Below are positions 1 to 6,035 of a stretch of 9,565 bases of DNA, piece after piece. The notes beneath the pieces were generated by a model, which was given only the letters and a program-made list of their open reading frames with translations, did no database searches and had not been told where the DNA came from. Origin of the DNA: an uncultured Eubacteriales bacterium (GTDB lineage Bacteria > Bacillota_A > Clostridia > Christensenellales > Aristaeellaceae); the NCBI GenBank assembly GCA_900313545.1, contig OMRS01000179.1, positions 1-9,565 of the forward strand. Reading direction: 5' to 3'. Every line of letters begins with the position of its first letter. Position 1 is the first letter of the stretch. The position numbers and the translations under genes were made by a program.

Positions 1-1007
1 GGAAAAGATCACCGCCTCCCAGACGGATGCCCCTTCCATTTCCCTTTCGGAATCCGAAATCCGGCAGCTCCAGACCCGCCTGCGGGACCTTGGCTACTAT
101 GCCGGCGACATTACCGGCAACGCGGGGTCCAAAACGCTGGACGCCGTGCGCGCGTTCCAGAAAAAATACGGTCTGACCGTGGACGGCATTCCCGGCCCCG
201 GGACCCTGCATAAACTGGAGGAAGTCGTCTCCGGAAAGGCCGCGGGAAGCTCCGTGACCGCTCCGGAAAAGATCACCGCCTCCCAGACGGAGGCCCCTTC
301 CATTTCCCTTTCGGAATCCGAAATCCGTCAGCTCCAGACCCGTCTGCGGGACTTGGGCTTCTATGCCGGCGACATTACCGGCAACGCAGGTTCCAAAACG
401 CTGGACGCCGTGCGCGACTTCCAGAAGAAGTACGGCCTCACCGTGGACGGCATTCCCGGCCCCGGGACCCTGCAGAAACTGGAGGAGGTCGCCTCCGGAA
501 AGACTGCGGGAAGCACCGCGCCCGCCCAGGAAAAGGCTTCCGCCTCCCAGACAGAGGCCCCTTCCATTTCCCTTTCGGAATCCGAAATCCGTCAGCTCCA
601 GACCCGTCTGCGGGACCTGGGCTTCTATGCCGGCGAAATCACCGGCAACGCAGGTTCCAAAACGCTGGACGCCGTGCGCGCTTTCCAGAAAAAATACGGC
701 CTCACCGTGGACGGTATTCCCGGCCCCGGGACCCTGCGTAAGCTGGAGGAGATCGTCTCCGGAAAAAGCAGCACCGGCTCTTCGGAAAAGACGTCTTCCA
801 CAGGGGGCGCGCCCGCCGTCTCCCTGTCGGAATCCGAAATCCGGCAGCTCCAGACCCGACTCCGGGAGCTGGGCTTCTATACGGGCGACATCACCGGCAA
901 TGCGGGAGAGAAGACGCTTGAAGCCGTGCGCACCTTCCAGAAAAAATACGGCCTGACCGCGGACGGCATTCCCGGCCCCGGGACCCTGCGCAAGCTGGAG
1001 GAGATCA
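1..1007 (+). repeat. In-frame tandem repeats, 264-bp period (last spacing 252 bp), within the wall-protein gene
   Basis: The marker AATCCGAAAT starts at 51, 315, 579 and 831, giving spacings of 264, 264 and 252 bp, all multiples of three. Units 1 to 3 are nearly identical in DNA, linkers included, and unit 4 differs mainly in its linker. The next two modules (from about 1094 and 1345) are diverged in DNA but keep the same protein fold pattern. The array runs off the left edge of the window, so the total copy number is unknown. Confidence 0.9.
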
Positions 1008-2062
1008 GCGCGGCTCGCACCTCCTCAAAGAAGGACGCTTCCTCCAAACAGTCCGTCTCCACCAGCGCCGCACCCTCGCCCAATGCCCACGTCTCCCGTT
1101 CCGTCATCGAGGACGCCCAGACCAAGCTCAAAGCCCTTGGCTTCTACAGCGGTGAGATCACCGGCTCAAGCGGCAGCAAGACGGTGGGCGCCATCCAGGC
1201 ATTCCAGAAAAAATACGGTCTGACCCCCGACGGCATTCTGGGCAGTTCCACCCTGAACAAGCTGAACAGCGTCTACCGCACGCAGCAGTCCGGTTCCTCC
1301 CAGAAAACCGCAGAAGACAAAACCGCCTCCGCCAACCGGCGCGTCTCCTCCGGCACCATCCGCTCCGTCCAGAGCAAGCTGAAGGATCTGGGCCTCTATT
1401 CCGGCGACATTACCGGCACGGCCGGAGAGAAAACCGCCGCTGCCGTCAAGGCTTTCCAGAAGAAATACGGTCTGACCGCAGACGGCATTATCGGAAGCAG
1501 CACCCTGCGCAAGATCAACAACGTCCACGCCGCCGCAAACAGGAAATCCTCCTCTTCTTCCTCTTCTTCCTCCTCGTCCCGCAGGGTCTACAATCTGGAC
1601 TGGTTCGCCGCAAAAAAGAACCACGTTCTGGGCCAGCTGGGGCTCAACAAGGGGCACTCCCTGCGTCTGCTGGACCTCGGGACCGGAAAATCGCTCAATG
1701 TGGTCATCCAGTCCACGGGCAACCACCTGGATGTGGAACCGGCCACCTCAGCGGATACCAAAGCCCTGCTGTCCATCTATCATGTCACCAAGCCGGAAAA
1801 GATCACCTTCCTTCGCCGTCCCGGCATGATCACCACGGAATACGGCTACCGGATCGTCTGTTCCATTTACGGTCAGCCCCACGGCAGCGAACTGATCCAT
1901 GCCAACGGCTACAAGGGGCAGTTCTGTCTGCATTTTCTCAATTCCAAGACCCATGGCTCCAGCCATGTGGACGGCGACCATCAGGATGCCATCCGCAAGG
2001 CCGTGCTCCATTACGGCGGTTCGGATGTCGTCCGGAAAATCCGGTCGCTGGACGACCTGTGA
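1..2062 (+). CDS. Peptidoglycan-binding repeat protein with C-terminal domain of unknown function (5' end outside window)
   Basis: The reading frame is open from base 2, so the start lies upstream; a GTG at 146 falls inside a repeat and is not the start. Six PG_binding_1-type modules are visible, at about 44-226, 308-490, 572-754, 824-1006, 1094-1276 and 1345-1530. Each has the pattern LQxxLxxLGFYxGxITGxxGxKTxxAVxxFQKKYGLTxDGIxGxxTLxKL. Family knowledge says such modules bind cell-wall peptidoglycan. Ser/Thr/Lys/Ala-rich linkers join them, and the first three share an almost identical linker. Twelve consecutive serines (1547-1582) lead to a last domain of about 155 residues (1589-2059) with the motifs YGQPHGSE, GQFCLHFLNSKTHGSS and DGDHQDA. 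I recall similar ends on other Firmicute wall-associated proteins but cannot name the domain. Export is inferred; no signal peptide is in view. The gene stands alone on this strand and ends at a strong terminator. A wall hydrolase, an L,D-transpeptidase-like enzyme or a purely structural protein are all possible. Confidence 0.88.
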   Translation, partial: EKITASQTDAPSISLSESEIRQLQTRLRDLGYYAGDITGNAGSKTLDAVRAFQKKYGLTVDGIPGPGTLHKLEEVVSGKAAGSSVTAPEKITASQTEAPSISLSESEIRQLQTRLRDLGFYAGDITGNAGSKTLDAVRDFQKKYGLTVDGIPGPGTLQKLEEVASGKTAGSTAPAQEKASASQTEAPSISLSESEIRQLQTRLRDLGFYAGEITGNAGSKTLDAVRAFQKKYGLTVDGIPGPGTLRKLEEIVSGKSSTGSSEKTSSTGGAPAVSLSESEIRQLQTRLRELGFYTGDITGNAGEKTLEAVRTFQKKYGLTADGIPGPGTLRKLEEISAARTSSKKDASSKQSVSTSAAPSPNAHVSRSVIEDAQTKLKALGFYSGEITGSSGSKTVGAIQAFQKKYGLTPDGILGSSTLNKLNSVYRTQQSGSSQKTAEDKTASANRRVSSGTIRSVQSKLKDLGLYSGDITGTAGEKTAAAVKAFQKKYGLTADGIIGSSTLRKINNVHAAANRKSSSSSSSSSSSRRVYNLDWFAAKKNHVLGQLGLNKGHSLRLLDLGTGKSLNVVIQSTGNHLDVEPATSADTKALLSIYHVTKPEKITFLRRPGMITTEYGYRIVCSIYGQPHGSELIHANGYKGQFCLHFLNSKTHGSSHVDGDHQDAIRKAVLHYGGSDVVRKIRSLDDL

Positions 2063-2087
2063 GCCCCTCCGCAGCGCACCTGCACAG

Positions 2088-2134
2088 AACAACAACCGTC
2101 CCCCCTCAGTTCCTGAGGGGGGACGGTTGTTGTT
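2088..2134 (+). terminator. Strong intrinsic terminator of the wall-protein gene
   Basis: A perfect 22-bp stem (2088-2109 pairs with 2113-2134) closes a 3-nt loop, TTC. It begins 25 nt after the TGA stop. The 3' arm ends in GGTTGTTGTT and is followed by a T-rich stretch (GGTTTGGTTTT), so it suits the plus strand; the other side has no U-tract. The stem is unusually long and perfect for a terminator, so it may also be a copy of a dispersed inverted repeat. Confidence 0.75.
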
Positions 2135-2159
2135 CCGGTTTGGTTTTCCCGCATCCGGG

Positions 2160-2176
2160 GCCGCCTGTCAGGCGGC
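2160..2176. other. Small GC-rich inverted repeat in the convergent intergenic region
   Basis: GCCGCCT (2160-2166) pairs with AGGCGGC (2170-2176) around a GTC loop. It lies between two terminators of opposite orientation and has no clear U-tract, so a third weak terminator or chance pairing are both possible. Confidence 0.3.
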
Positions 2177-2247
2177 ATTTCCATGATTTATGACCTGACG
2201 ATGCCCGATTCGGAAAAGCCCTGTACCCGGGCGGAAATCCGGGACTG

Positions 2248-2280
2248 AAAAAAAGCTTCCCCTCCGGCATGCCGGAGGGG
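2248..2280 (-). terminator. Intrinsic terminator of the HD-ybaK-nadK unit
   Basis: CCCCTCCGG (2259-2267) pairs with CCGGAGGGG (2272-2280) around CATG; the whole 22 bases are a perfect palindrome. Read on the minus strand, the hairpin is followed by GAAGC and a run of seven T (seven A at 2248-2254 on the plus strand). It starts 16 nt beyond the TGA stop of the NAD kinase gene. Confidence 0.85.
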
Positions 2281-2296
2281 ACTCATGTTTTTCGGA

Positions 2297-3094
2297 TCAG
2301 AACAGCCTCTCCAGCCGCTGGAAATAGGTCACCTTTTTCCCTCTGAGGATATGTATCCGTTTCTGTTTCGACTTGAAAATCCGGATGCAGCCCGGGCCGG
2401 ACATCTGCAGAAAGTCGCTGTCCGCTCCCAGAATCGCGCCGGAATAATTGTCCGATTCAAATTCGATGCAGGTGTCGTCGGACATGACAAAAGGCGCGCC
2501 CAGGGAACGGTACGCCCTGTGATGAAGTCCCGCAATCTCCGTCAGTTCAAACGCATGCAGTCCCTTCTGCAGCAGCGCGCCTCCCAGGGAACGGTTCAGG
2601 GCCGAGGAGCCCAGCTGTGTGCAGACGCACAGGCCGGTTCCCCGGTAATCCTCAAACTGGTCCCCGTCCAGCCGGACACGGATGCGCTGGGTCCGGATGG
2701 GATTTTCCAGGCGCACCTCATTCATGGCGTACAGCGTGCGCTCCCCTGTCTCCGCCTGCAGCATGGGATACACCTCAATGGGCAGGTGCCCCTGCAGCAG
2801 GTCGGTGACAAACTCCTCGATATTGTTGTCCTGGTAATCCATGAAAAAGCCCAGTGTGCCGGTATGCACGCCAATGAAGGTCACCCTTGCCAGATCGTTC
2901 AGATAAAGGTGAACCGCATACAGGAACGTCCCGTCTCCGCCTACGACGATCACCGCATCCGGGTCTCTGGCATCCTCCCTGCAGCCGCACCTGGTCAGAA
3001 GCACGCGCAGGCGTTCAGCGGTCACCTGGCTCTGGGGATCCGGCCGGACCACCAGGGCAAAGCGCTCCACCTGCTCCAGAACCGGTTCATTCAC
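2297..3094 (-). CDS. nadK: NAD kinase (ATP-NAD kinase family)
   Basis: Phosphorylates NAD to NADP in the cytoplasm. With the GTG start at 3094 it has 265 residues, the usual size of the short Listeria/B. subtilis enzymes (about 264-266). The kinase signature GGDGT is at residues 52-56 (catalytic Asp54) and the conserved Asn-Glu pair at 125-126. The glycine-rich C-terminal half follows (GTGLCVCTQLGSSAL at about 152-166, then the LGGALL stretch). The start was chosen because GGGAGG (3103-3108) sits 8 nt upstream of this GTG. A longer frame from ATG 3136 has its only purine-rich site one base from the start codon. The GTG overlaps the 3' end of the ybaK-like gene by 8 nt, which suggests translational coupling. 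The substrate loop departs from the usual G-D-G ... T-P-[ST]-G-S-T-A-Y: it has Thr in place of Asp, and Leu in place of Tyr. Activity is likely but not assured. It is the last gene of its unit and is followed by a terminator. Confidence 0.92.
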   Translation of the reverse strand: MNEPVLEQVERFALVVRPDPQSQVTAERLRVLLTRCGCREDARDPDAVIVVGGDGTFLYAVHLYLNDLARVTFIGVHTGTLGFFMDYQDNNIEEFVTDLLQGHLPIEVYPMLQAETGERTLYAMNEVRLENPIRTQRIRVRLDGDQFEDYRGTGLCVCTQLGSSALNRSLGGALLQKGLHAFELTEIAGLHHRAYRSLGAPFVMSDDTCIEFESDNYSGAILGADSDFLQMSGPGCIRIFKSKQKRIHILRGKKVTYFQRLERLF

Positions 3095-3617
3095 AGCCTT
3101 CGCCTCCCGCCCCCGCGGCAGGGGCCCCGTCCTCATCCCTCAGGTCCGGGTCCCAGTCGCGGCAAATATCCACCCATCCGGTAAAATTCTGGCACCGCTC
3201 CAGCTCTTCGCAGCTCATGCCCGCGGTGGCATTGCCGCTGCCGCCCGCCACATGCACCCTTGAAAAGCGGCGAAGCGACACATCCAGGAACGTGCGCACC
3301 TCCTGCGGGATGCCAAAGGGACAGACCCCGCCGGGCGCATGTCCGGTCATGGCTTCCACCTGATCCCACGGGACCATCTGGGCCTTGACGTGGAACTGCT
3401 TCTTGAAGGCACTGCTGTTTACGCGGGCATCTCCCGCCGCAACGATCAGGACCGCCTTTCCCTCAACCAGAAAGGACATGGTCTTGGCAATCTGCGCCGG
3501 GATGCATCCGCAGGCCTGGGCCGCGTGTTCCACGGTATCGCTGGCATGCTCCCGGATGACCAGACGGTCCCCCAGGCCCACCTGTCTGAGATATGCAAGG
3601 GCCTTTTCACAGGACAT
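3087..3617 (-). CDS. YbaK/EbsC-family aminoacyl-tRNA deacylase
   Basis: A protein of 176 residues of the YbaK/ProX editing-domain family, cytoplasmic enzymes that hydrolyse mischarged tRNA (for example Cys-tRNA-Pro in YbaK). Support comes from IAKTMSFL (residues 43-50), whose Lys45 matches the essential lysine of YbaK; a hydrophobic core strand VLIVAAGDARVN; the conserved loop GHAPGGVCPFG (92-102); and the late glycine motif AGGSGNATAGMS (124-135). Which tRNA it edits cannot be told from the sequence. The start ATG is preceded by GGAGG at 8 nt and lies 3 nt after the HD gene stop. Related proteins usually end soon after the G-W-V-D motif seen here at 147-150. This one carries about 20 further residues rich in Asp, Gly and Ala, and that tail's coding DNA also holds the ribosome binding site of the next gene. 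Confidence 0.85.
   Translation of the reverse strand: MSCEKALAYLRQVGLGDRLVIREHASDTVEHAAQACGCIPAQIAKTMSFLVEGKAVLIVAAGDARVNSSAFKKQFHVKAQMVPWDQVEAMTGHAPGGVCPFGIPQEVRTFLDVSLRRFSRVHVAGGSGNATAGMSCEELERCQNFTGWVDICRDWDPDLRDEDGAPAAGAGGEGCE
3103..3108 (-). promoter_or_regulatory. Ribosome binding site that decides the NAD kinase start
   Basis: GGGAGG on the minus strand, 8 nt before GTG 3094 and inside the 3' end of the preceding gene. No comparably placed site precedes the alternative ATG at 3136. Confidence 0.7.
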
Positions 3618-3620
3618 GAT

Positions 3621-4220
3621 TCATTCCTCCGTTAACTGCTTCGTTTCGGGGGCTTTGCGCCCCTCTTTTTCGATCTTGTGTTCCGTCTCCCTGCGGATCG
3701 CCGCCCTGAGTTCCATGAGGCAGGGGGAAAAGGCCACCCTCTCGTTCCCGTAGGTCAGGTTCAGCTCGTATTCGTGGTCCTCCCAGGAGCTGATTTCCGA
3801 TTCATTGTGCGAAATGACCGCCTCCAGATTGTCAAGCGCCTTATAGATGCGTGCCTCCGGAGTCTCAAGGGCATTCATTTCCGTATAGAGCGCGTGCATC
3901 TCCTCGCGCAGCGCAGAAGGAAGGGTGTCCACCCATTCCCGGAGATGGCGCTCCTCCGCCTCCTCATCCGCCTTCGTTTTCAGAAAGGCAGGGATATCTC
4001 CGGTAAAGGCCTCTCCCAGATCATGAATGAGACACATGCGGGTCACCCTGTCCATATCCGCCTGCGGGAACTCATCCCGGAGCAGGAAAGCCATCAGCGC
4101 CAGGCGCCAGCTGTGTTCCGCCACGCTTTCCACCGCGCCGCCCGGCGTCCGGCAGTGCCGCGGGGTATCCTTCAGCCGCGCCGCCGTGTGCAGGACATCC
4201 AGCAGTTGTCGACTTTCCAT
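3621..4220 (-). CDS. HD-domain phosphohydrolase, YfbR/HDDC2-like (HD_3 type)
   Basis: 199 residues. The metal-binding HD pattern is plain: His36 in SVAEHSWR, His66-Asp67 in CLIHDLGEAFTGDIP, and a later Asp130 in KALDNLEAV. This arrangement is typical of YfbR-like 5'-deoxynucleotidases and the HDDC2-type family, which act on nucleoside monophosphates, so cytoplasmic nucleotide hydrolysis is the likely role; the exact substrate is inference. The last 25 residues or so are charged (Lys/Glu-rich) and probably disordered. The start ATG has GGAGG 7-8 nt upstream. It is the first recognisable gene of the three-gene minus-strand unit and is followed after 3 nt by the deacylase gene. The mixed functions of the unit suggest co-transcription rather than one pathway. 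Confidence 0.85.
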   Translation of the reverse strand: MESRQLLDVLHTAARLKDTPRHCRTPGGAVESVAEHSWRLALMAFLLRDEFPQADMDRVTRMCLIHDLGEAFTGDIPAFLKTKADEEAEERHLREWVDTLPSALREEMHALYTEMNALETPEARIYKALDNLEAVISHNESEISSWEDHEYELNLTYGNERVAFSPCLMELRAAIRRETEHKIEKEGRKAPETKQLTEE

Positions 4221-4730
4221 TCATGTTCCTCCATCTGTCCATTGGTTCTTTCCGCCTTCGACCGTCAGACTCCAGGGAGCCGGCAGCGCAGTTGGGGACG
4301 CAGGGGCCCGGAAAGCCCCGAGGGACGCCTGAGACAGGAGGAGATGTCCGCAGGGTCTTCCCTGCTCTGAGCTGGCCGCTTCCGGTCTCCTCCCGGATGC
4401 GATTCTTTTTTCCCTGACCCTGTCCGTCCGCCGCCCCCATTCCCGCATCATGGAAGGCGGATTTTTCTTTTTCCATACGTTACCATGGAAAAACCCGTTT
4501 TTCAACCAAAAGCTCACCCTGCCCTCCCGGGCAGCTTCCCCTGCTGACGGGATCCCCTCCCCCAGGATGTCTTCCAGAACGGGCAGCACTCATCTCCCCG
4601 CACCGGACTTTCCCCGGATTGACGCTTTCCCCCGCTCCGGTTGACGGCTGTCCCGGCTGGGAAGACTTCACAAACCGCCAACGCTTCCGCTTTCATTTCC
4701 GTTCCCTGCCGGGACTTGAAGCCTGCACGC
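4221..4730. other. Intergenic region without a convincing gene
   Basis: About 510 bp lie between the HD gene and the terminator of the exporter operon. Several frames are open on both strands, but the translations are mostly rich in Pro, Arg, Gly and Ser, as expected of non-coding GC-rich DNA. Small perfect hairpins occur at 4350-4365 (GCAGGG/CCCTGC) and 4519-4534 (CTGCCC/GGGCAG), neither with a U-tract. The region should contain the promoter of the HD unit. No T-box, known riboswitch core or tRNA was recognised by eye. Confidence 0.5.
4477..4505 (-). promoter_or_regulatory. Weak candidate sigma-70/SigA promoter for the HD-ybaK-nadK unit
   Basis: On the minus strand, TTGAAA (4500-4505) is separated by 17 nt from TAACGT (4477-4482), with TGG just before the -10 as in extended -10 promoters. 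The -10 matches consensus poorly and the leader to the HD start would be about 250 nt, so this is only a candidate. Confidence 0.3.
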
Positions 4731-4772
4731 AAAAAAGCCGAAGGCCGGTCCTTTCCGGATCGGTCTTCGGCT
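4731..4772 (-). terminator. Intrinsic terminator of the exporter operon
   Basis: On the minus strand AGCCGAAG pairs with CTTCGGCT as the outer stem (4736-4743 with 4765-4772). An inner stem with two A-C mismatches continues it around GGAAA, and a run of six T follows (A at 4731-4736 on the plus strand). It begins 21 nt after the stop codon of the last operon gene. Confidence 0.85.
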
Positions 4773-4793
4773 GCTGCCGGAATGCGGCGGTGC

Positions 4794-5999
4794 TCAGGGG
4801 TTCTCCTGCGTCCCCTGCTGCCGGTTTCCACGTCCCGGTCTGTCTGAAGACGCAGGCATCCCTTCAGGCATTCCCCATGCCATCTGCGTCTGCTCTTCAG
4901 GCTCCTCCTTCTGCGATTCCTCCTGCTCCGCCCCGGCGTCCTCCCCGTCACGGGTGCTGACGGAGACCGTCATTCCGATACGGGTGTTCCCATCGGGGAC
5001 AAAGTCCACATAAGCGGGATAGTTGGCCTCACTGCCCACCTCGGATTTGCTGATATGTGAAATCATGGAGACCGTTCCCGTCAGCTTCTTGGAGTTGTTT
5101 TCATCATAGTTGAAGGAAATATCCACCGTATCCCCCTCATGGATGGACACGAGGTCATATTCATTGACGCTGATTTCAATCTGCACGGCATCGAGGTTGT
5201 ACACGGTCAGCAGGGTATCCCCCTTGCTGACGGTCCTGCCGGCCGCGGTGTCCACGGAGGCGATAATCCCGTCCGCATCCGACCGGATCTCGTTGCTGGT
5301 GGCATACAGGCCGTCAAATTCTCCCGTGACCGTTTCAAAGAGCAGATCGCCTCTTGAAACCTTGTCCCCGTCCTTGACATGGAAGCGCAGAATGCTCCCC
5401 GAACCGTTCACCGCAATCTCCGCCGTCCTTCCCACCTTGCCCCGGCCCACGCGGGTCTTGGGCGAGTAGTTCGGGCTGCGGTACAGGTATACATTCTCCT
5501 CCATCAGCAGTTCCCCCGAGGTCGTCTCCACGGTATATCCGGTATCCGTGACAGCGGTGACGATTCCCACCGCCTTGTGAGCGCCGTCGGTGGTGCAGTT
5601 CATGTACAGCGTCTCCCCGATATTGACATACTTGGTCTCGCTGCTGTTGTAGGCCTTTTCGATATCCGCGGCGATCTTGTACTTTCTGTCCGGAACGATG
5701 TACATGACCGCCCCGTACCTGGAGGTGACATCCTCCACCTTGTCCCCCTGTTCAGCAAAGATGCCGCCGATGGTGCCGTCCGCCGTGGCATACACCTTGC
5801 CGGTATTGATGGTGGCCACCACGTCGCCGTCCTTGATCATGCTGCCGGCCCTCAGGCTGAAGTTGCTGATGGTGCCGCCGAAGGGTGCGGTGACGGAAAT
5901 CACCTCGCCGGACACCACCGTGCCTTCAAAGGTGGTCACAGCCAGGGAAGCCGCGGGAAGAAGCATCACGGCCAGAAGAATACACAGGATCTTTCTCAT
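4794..5999 (-). CDS. Secreted adaptor-like protein with two lipoyl/HlyD modules
   Basis: 401 residues. An N-terminal signal peptide (RK, then a hydrophobic core at 5-19, then AASLA at about 16-20) predicts export; there is no lipobox cysteine at the cleavage site and no other membrane segment. Two biotinyl-lipoyl-like modules are visible, at about 25-105 (GGTISNFSLRAGSMIKDGDVV, then a second half GTIGGIFAEQGDKV) and about 195-270 (SILRFHVKDGDKVSRGDLL, then DGIIASVDTAAGRTVSKGD). A beta-barrel-like stretch of the membrane-fusion type follows (VQIEISVNEYDLVSIHEGD to TRIGMTVSVST). The last 50 residues form an acidic then Met/Gly/Gln-rich tail, probably disordered. It follows the permease gene after 36 nt, with AAAGGA 10 nt before its ATG, and is the last gene before the terminator. 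It probably works with the exporter outside the membrane; whether it replaces or complements the anchored adaptor is unknown. Confidence 0.8.
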   Translation of the reverse strand: MRKILCILLAVMLLPAASLAVTTFEGTVVSGEVISVTAPFGGTISNFSLRAGSMIKDGDVVATINTGKVYATADGTIGGIFAEQGDKVEDVTSRYGAVMYIVPDRKYKIAADIEKAYNSSETKYVNIGETLYMNCTTDGAHKAVGIVTAVTDTGYTVETTSGELLMEENVYLYRSPNYSPKTRVGRGKVGRTAEIAVNGSGSILRFHVKDGDKVSRGDLLFETVTGEFDGLYATSNEIRSDADGIIASVDTAAGRTVSKGDTLLTVYNLDAVQIEISVNEYDLVSIHEGDTVDISFNYDENNSKKLTGTVSMISHISKSEVGSEANYPAYVDFVPDGNTRIGMTVSVSTRDGEDAGAEQEESQKEEPEEQTQMAWGMPEGMPASSDRPGRGNRQQGTQENP

Positions 6000-6035
6000 C
6001 TTCGTTCTTTCCTTTCTAAATTGTCTTGGTTCCCC

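Noticed and set aside
363..956. 197-codon plus-strand frame inside the repeat array
   Set aside because: It is the shifted frame of the wall-protein repeats and gives Pro/Arg/Ser-rich repeated sequence; the repeats merely keep it open.
3092..3136. ATG at 3136 as the NAD kinase start
   Set aside because: It would overlap the deacylase gene by 50 nt and its purine-rich site touches the start codon; GTG 3094 has GGGAGG at 8 nt and gives the usual family length.
2285..3184. 299-codon open frame on the plus strand
   Set aside because: It is antisense to the NAD kinase gene, which has clear catalytic motifs and a placed ribosome site. The plus-strand product has no recognisable feature.
4072..4476. 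Minus-strand frame beginning MEKEKSAFHDAG
   Set aside because: It starts plausibly but has no ribosome site before its ATG, turns into Pro/Gly/Arg-rich sequence and runs into the HD gene out of frame.
4600..4660. GGGGAAAGTCCGGTGCGGGG-like text on the minus strand, reminiscent of an RNase P, cobalamin riboswitch or group II intron segment
   Set aside because: The flanking conserved elements of those RNAs are not found in order, so the likeness is taken as chance in GC-rich DNA.
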